From a virus, in the IMG/VR virus record IMGVR_UViG_3300025314_000091, positions 1 through 25,724 of that record: a stretch of 25,724 nucleotides of DNA; one strand, written 5' to 3'. Shown here in pieces: positions 24,194 through 25,724 of the stretch; the first letter of the stretch is position 1, and every line of letters starts with the position of its first letter. The translations under genes and the position numbers were made by a program. Below the pieces are notes generated by a model that worked only from the letters and a program-made list of their open reading frames with translations, ran no database searches and had not been told where the DNA came from.

Positions 24194-24269
24194 AAGCTCC
24201 TGCAAACGGAAAAGCTCGCCGCGCTGGGAGCAAACGATCACCGGCGCAGTCTATGAGACGAACAACCCC
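24194..24269 (+). pseudogene. Degraded histidine-kinase H-box remnant
   Basis: In one frame KLLQTEKLAALG (24194-24229), after a one-base shift QTITGAVYETNNP (24231-24269). Together they track the sensor histidine-kinase H-box (consensus EKLAALGQ-x-x-AG-x-AHEINNP). The phosphorylated His is Tyr here and a frameshift splits the motif, so it cannot be functional. The match is short, so chance similarity is possible, though both halves line up in the right order and distance. Confidence 0.42.
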
Positions 24270-24389
24270 GACCCAGCTCCCCGTGCGCGCTGGTCCCCCG
24301 CGTCTCGGCGGCCAGCATCGTGACGGCAGACGGCACTGACTTTGCAGCGCACGATATTGCGCACGTCGGCGAGTAGATGCGCTTCTACT

Positions 24390-24528
24390 GTACATAGCTG
24401 TGTGCCACCTGGGGATTTCGACCGTCCGCAGCGAGTTCAGCAAGGTGACTGGCACGATACAGATGGACGACAAGAACATCGCCAAGGCCACCGTAGACGT
24501 GACCATCGACACGGCAACGATGAATAGG
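24390..24528 (+). pseudogene. Degraded YceI-like domain remnant
   Basis: Positions 24400-24528 encode HLGISTVRSEFSKVTGTIQM followed by DDKNIAKATVDVTIDTATMN, which matches the central strands of the YceI lipocalin-like (polyisoprenoid-binding) family. Just upstream VHSCV (24390-24404) in another frame fits the preceding family motif (VHSxVxFSVxHLG), so a few codons and the frame have been lost. The similarity stops abruptly after MNR, near the leftward promoter. No start codon or Shine-Dalgarno is present. It is a gene fragment, most likely of cellular origin. Confidence 0.65.
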
Positions 24529-24542
24529 TGCGTAACAAGCAG

Positions 24543-24571
24543 AGCATACAGGACTTACCGCAATTTTTCAA
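24543..24571 (-). promoter_or_regulatory. Candidate main leftward (late operon) promoter
   Basis: On the minus strand TTGAAA (24566-24571) and TATGCT (24543-24548) are exactly 17 bases apart, with an A/T-rich stretch upstream of the -35 that could act as an UP element. Transcription would begin near 24536 and run through a leader of about 545 bases into the gene at 23989 and the packaging and virion genes. This is the best sigma-70-type match on the minus strand of the control region. Confidence 0.5.
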
Positions 24572-24585
24572 AATAATTTTTGAAA
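24566..24585. promoter_or_regulatory. AT-rich palindrome over the leftward -35
   Basis: TTTCAAAA-TAAT-TTTTGAAA is a perfect 8-bp inverted repeat with a 4-base centre. It covers the -35 hexamer of the leftward promoter and the bases behind it, so a dimeric regulator bound here would block or recruit polymerase. Its sequence is unrelated to the GTGACA palindromes, implying a second regulator. Confidence 0.4.
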
Positions 24586-24601
24586 TTTTACCAGCGGTGT
24601 G

Positions 24602-24674
24602 TGGCGGTAGCCTGCATTGCACTAGCAATACCCACCCCATGTCTTTGGGGTACCCGTACTAGTACCTACCGCCA
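24602..24674. repeat. 73-base cloverleaf-like inverted-repeat element
   Basis: An outer 9-bp stem, TGGCGGTAG (24602-24610) with CTACCGCCA (24666-24674), encloses three smaller inverted repeats. These are ATTGC-ACTA-GCAAT (24616-24629), ACCCCA-TGTCTT-TGGGGT (24634-24651) and GGTAC...GTACC (24649-24666); the last two overlap by three bases, so they compete. It does not have the anticodon loop or the TTCRA T-loop of a tRNA on either strand. DNA cruciform, origin-type element or structured RNA are all possible. Confidence 0.5.
24656..24668. repeat. 13-bp inverted repeat, left copy
   Basis: GTACTAGTACCTA here is the exact reverse complement of TAGGTACTAGTAC at 25143-25155. Both copies contain the palindrome GTACTAGTAC or its core. 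The pair brackets the operator array, with about 490 bases between. Confidence 0.45.
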
Positions 24675-24811
24675 AGTTAACATAATACATCTTATAGGAC
24701 ACACTCAAGTAAGTCCCTTGCTATCACATAGATACAAGCAACAGTGCGGAGTACATCACCCCCATAAGCCATTCCCGAGCATGACGTGAAGGCAGCACTG
24801 GTATCCATTGG

Positions 24812-24828
24812 GTGACATTTTGTGTCAC
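24812..24828. promoter_or_regulatory. Isolated 17-bp palindromic operator-like site
   Basis: GTGACATTTTGTGTCAC, identical to the third site of the main array and sharing flanks (GGGTGAC... through ...CACTTGC). It lies about 170 bases left of the array, a distance suited to DNA looping. Confidence 0.55.
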
Positions 24829-24954
24829 TTGCGCGCGCGTCGGCCCACTCGTGGTAGGGAGCAATAGGTGAGGAGTAGTAGATTAGTTTAGGTACATCTT
24901 TTCATATATGGATTTTAATAGATTGCGAAGATTTCACGATTTGGGTGCCGTATG

Positions 24955-24983
24955 AGTCTATGGGTCTTTTGGCGCACACACAA
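24955..24983 (-). promoter_or_regulatory. Weak candidate leftward promoter beside the operator array
   Basis: On the minus strand TTGTGT (24978-24983) and TAGACT (24955-24960) have a 17-base spacer. The -35 abuts the first palindrome of the array, as in divergently repressed promoters. The hexamers are imperfect. Confidence 0.25.
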
Positions 24984-25062
24984 GTGACACTTTTTGTCAC
25001 AGTGACACTTTTTGTCACATGGGTGACATTTTGTGTCACTTGCAAGTGACATTTTTTGTCAT
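24984..25062. promoter_or_regulatory. Cluster of four 17-bp palindromes (operator or iteron array)
   Basis: Sites at 24984-25000 and 25002-25018 (both GTGACACTTTTTGTCAC), 25023-25039 (GTGACATTTTGTGTCAC) and 25046-25062 (GTGACATTTTTTGTCAT). Each is GTGACA-N5-TGTCAC, with a T-rich centre always on the same strand, and start-to-start steps of 18, 21 and 23 bases. CACTTGCAAGTG (25037-25048), a further 12-bp palindrome, joins the last two. Arms fit a dimeric DNA-binding protein. The uniform orientation of the centre also fits replication iterons. No binding-protein gene is visible in the window. Confidence 0.65.
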
Positions 25063-25069
25063 CTACTAT
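25040..25069 (+). promoter_or_regulatory. Candidate rightward promoter with an operator in its spacer
   Basis: TTGCAA (25040-25045) and TACTAT (25064-25069) are 18 bases apart, and the spacer is filled by the fourth palindrome (25046-25062). Binding there would exclude RNA polymerase. Transcription would start near 25076 and reach the gene at 25245. Confidence 0.4.
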
Positions 25070-25142
25070 GGCATACGGGGTGTGTCTATTTGTTCACACT
25101 TGCATTTTGACTGCCGTATGGGAATAACTATTTTTGCGAAAC

Positions 25143-25155
25143 TAGGTACTAGTAC
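25143..25155. repeat. 13-bp inverted repeat, right copy
   Basis: TAGGTACTAGTAC, the reverse complement of 24656-24668. It lies just upstream of the second rightward promoter candidate. Confidence 0.45.
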
Positions 25156-25166
25156 ATAGATTTCAC

Positions 25167-25196
25167 TTGACACGAGTAGCTGGTTTGTTCTAGATT
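25167..25196 (+). promoter_or_regulatory. Candidate rightward promoter close to the divergent gene
   Basis: TTGACA (25167-25172), a perfect -35, is followed after 18 bases by TAGATT (25191-25196). Start of transcription would be near 25203, leaving a leader of about 40 bases before the ATG at 25245. Confidence 0.5.
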
Positions 25197-25244
25197 CGTT
25201 GCTGGGACGAATGCAAGGCGAACGCCCAGGAAGGGAAGCAAAAA

Positions 25245-25724
25245 ATGAGAGACCGCGCGGTCGTATACACCGACGGACAGTCATCATATTCGCCCCGCTG
25301 CCAGGATGCGCGAGCGGGCGGTAGGCTGCCCCTCGGCCAGGCTGCCACGCGCGTGCGGCAACTCTGCAAGGCGGCGGGCAAAAAGGTGACGCTGCTGGCC
25401 GCAAGGGTCGCACTCCGCGATACGCATGACGGTGAGTGGCATCACACCTCGCGCTACGCCAATCGCACTGACTACTACGATGTCGCGGCGGCGGTCGCCT
25501 GGGCGACGCGGACTCCCGCTACGAAGCGGCTGGAAGAAATGCGGGCGGCGATGCGAGCGGCCACGCTCCAGCGTCCGAAGCAGCGCCCCCACGCAAGATC
25601 CACCTACGACTACGTGGCGGTGGCCATGCAGAGAGCGGGCGCGCACCCCGATCTTCTCTACGCTATTCGGGTTCGAATGCGGTCGGGCGAGCGCGACATC
25701 CGCGCAGCTATGGCGCGTCACGCC
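25245..25724 (+). CDS. Rightward gene of unknown function, 3' end beyond the window
   Basis: An open frame of 160 codons from ATG 25245 to the right edge with no stop, preceded by AGGAAGG at good spacing and by a TTGACA promoter. It is the only plus-strand gene. The protein starts MRDRAVVYTDGQSSYSPRC and continues with RVRQLCKAAGKKVTLLAARV, GEWHHTSRYANRTDYYDVAA and a long basic helical part rich in Arg and Ala (LEEMRAAMRAATLQRPKQRP). No catalytic motif is recognised. Divergence from the late operon suggests the first gene of the early or replication region. Its G+C and Arg content seem higher than those of the neighbouring control DNA. Confidence 0.7.
   Translation, partial: MRDRAVVYTDGQSSYSPRCQDARAGGRLPLGQAATRVRQLCKAAGKKVTLLAARVALRDTHDGEWHHTSRYANRTDYYDVAAAVAWATRTPATKRLEEMRAAMRAATLQRPKQRPHARSTYDYVAVAMQRAGAHPDLLYAIRVRMRSGERDIRAAMARHA

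Larger units (their letters stand above)
23990..25244. other. Divergent non-coding control region
   Basis: About 1.25 kb lie between the first leftward gene and the rightward gene. It holds the structured elements, gene remnants, promoters and palindromes listed separately. I see nothing clear in 24094-24175, 24270-24389, 24675-24811, 24829-24954 and 25070-25142, apart from three scattered CCGTATG/CATACGG words near 24948, 25072 and 25113. No intact gene is supported here: the open frames antisense or sense to the remnants have no Shine-Dalgarno and no protein-like composition. Confidence 0.7.

Noticed and set aside
24168-24512. 114-codon minus-strand open frame
   Set aside because: It is antisense to the YceI and H-box remnants and its product is Arg/Ser/Pro-rich without features.
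24602-24674. tRNA gene on either strand (right length, cloverleaf-like)
   Set aside because: No T-loop TTCRA, no 7-base anticodon loop with the usual flanks, and stems of wrong length.
24984-25062. CRISPR array
   Set aside because: Units are only 17 bases, themselves palindromic, with intervals of 1-6 bases rather than spacers.

Overview
The window looks like the late (virion) half of a tailed double-stranded DNA phage, class Caudoviricetes, plus the divergent control region beside it. From about 24.0 kb down to the left edge every gene lies on the minus strand. Genes are packed end to end, many with ATGA, TAATG or 8-base overlaps, as in one long late operon. The order is that of a short-tailed (podovirus-like, P22/phiEco32/SU10-like) phage: small terminase, large terminase, portal, scaffold, major capsid protein, head-tail adaptor, a large tail hub or nozzle protein, ejection-type proteins, tail spike and fibre. 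I see no tape measure, tail tube or sheath gene, which supports a short tail. The host is not certain. Two tail-type proteins carry Sec signal peptides with a Gln near the predicted cut, and the spike resembles exported beta-helix proteins common in Acidobacteriota, so such a host is a weak inference.

Layout in transcription order, right to left. 23.99-21.47 kb holds a small unknown gene and the packaging genes. The small and large terminase genes overlap by 167 bases, and the large terminase is split into an ATPase gene and a nuclease gene joined by ATGA. 21.43-19.14 kb holds the portal and a small overlapping helical protein. 19.15-15.75 kb is a sugar-type cargo module between portal and scaffold: a CgeB-like glycosyltransferase, a methyltransferase, a one-helix membrane protein, an NAD-dependent epimerase and a second methyltransferase. 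15.64-13.2 kb holds scaffold and major capsid genes behind a candidate internal promoter. 13.1-11.5 kb holds two small unknowns and a GT2-like glycosyltransferase. 11.5-8.0 kb holds adaptor, tail hub, a fibronectin-III protein and an unknown. 8.0-4.0 kb holds three consecutive proteins starting Met-Cys and a large ejection-type protein. 4.0 kb to the left edge holds a 56-residue gene, a signal-peptide-bearing spike, a small one-helix protein and a fibre cut by the window edge.

The 1.25 kb between the leftward operon (first start near 23989) and a rightward gene (start 25245, open at the right edge) is the most unusual part. It contains five copies of a 17-bp palindrome (GTGACA-N5-TGTCAC), four of them clustered. 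It also has candidate divergent promoters, one with an operator exactly in its spacer, and a 73-base cloverleaf-like set of inverted repeats. A second 73-base stem structure sits just upstream of the first leftward gene and exposes an anti-Shine-Dalgarno stretch. On the plus strand lie degraded pieces of two cellular protein families, a YceI-like protein and a histidine-kinase H-box. I read this as the phage's regulatory and possibly replication control region, carrying debris from host genes. No repressor, integrase, polymerase or lysis gene can be assigned firmly within the window.
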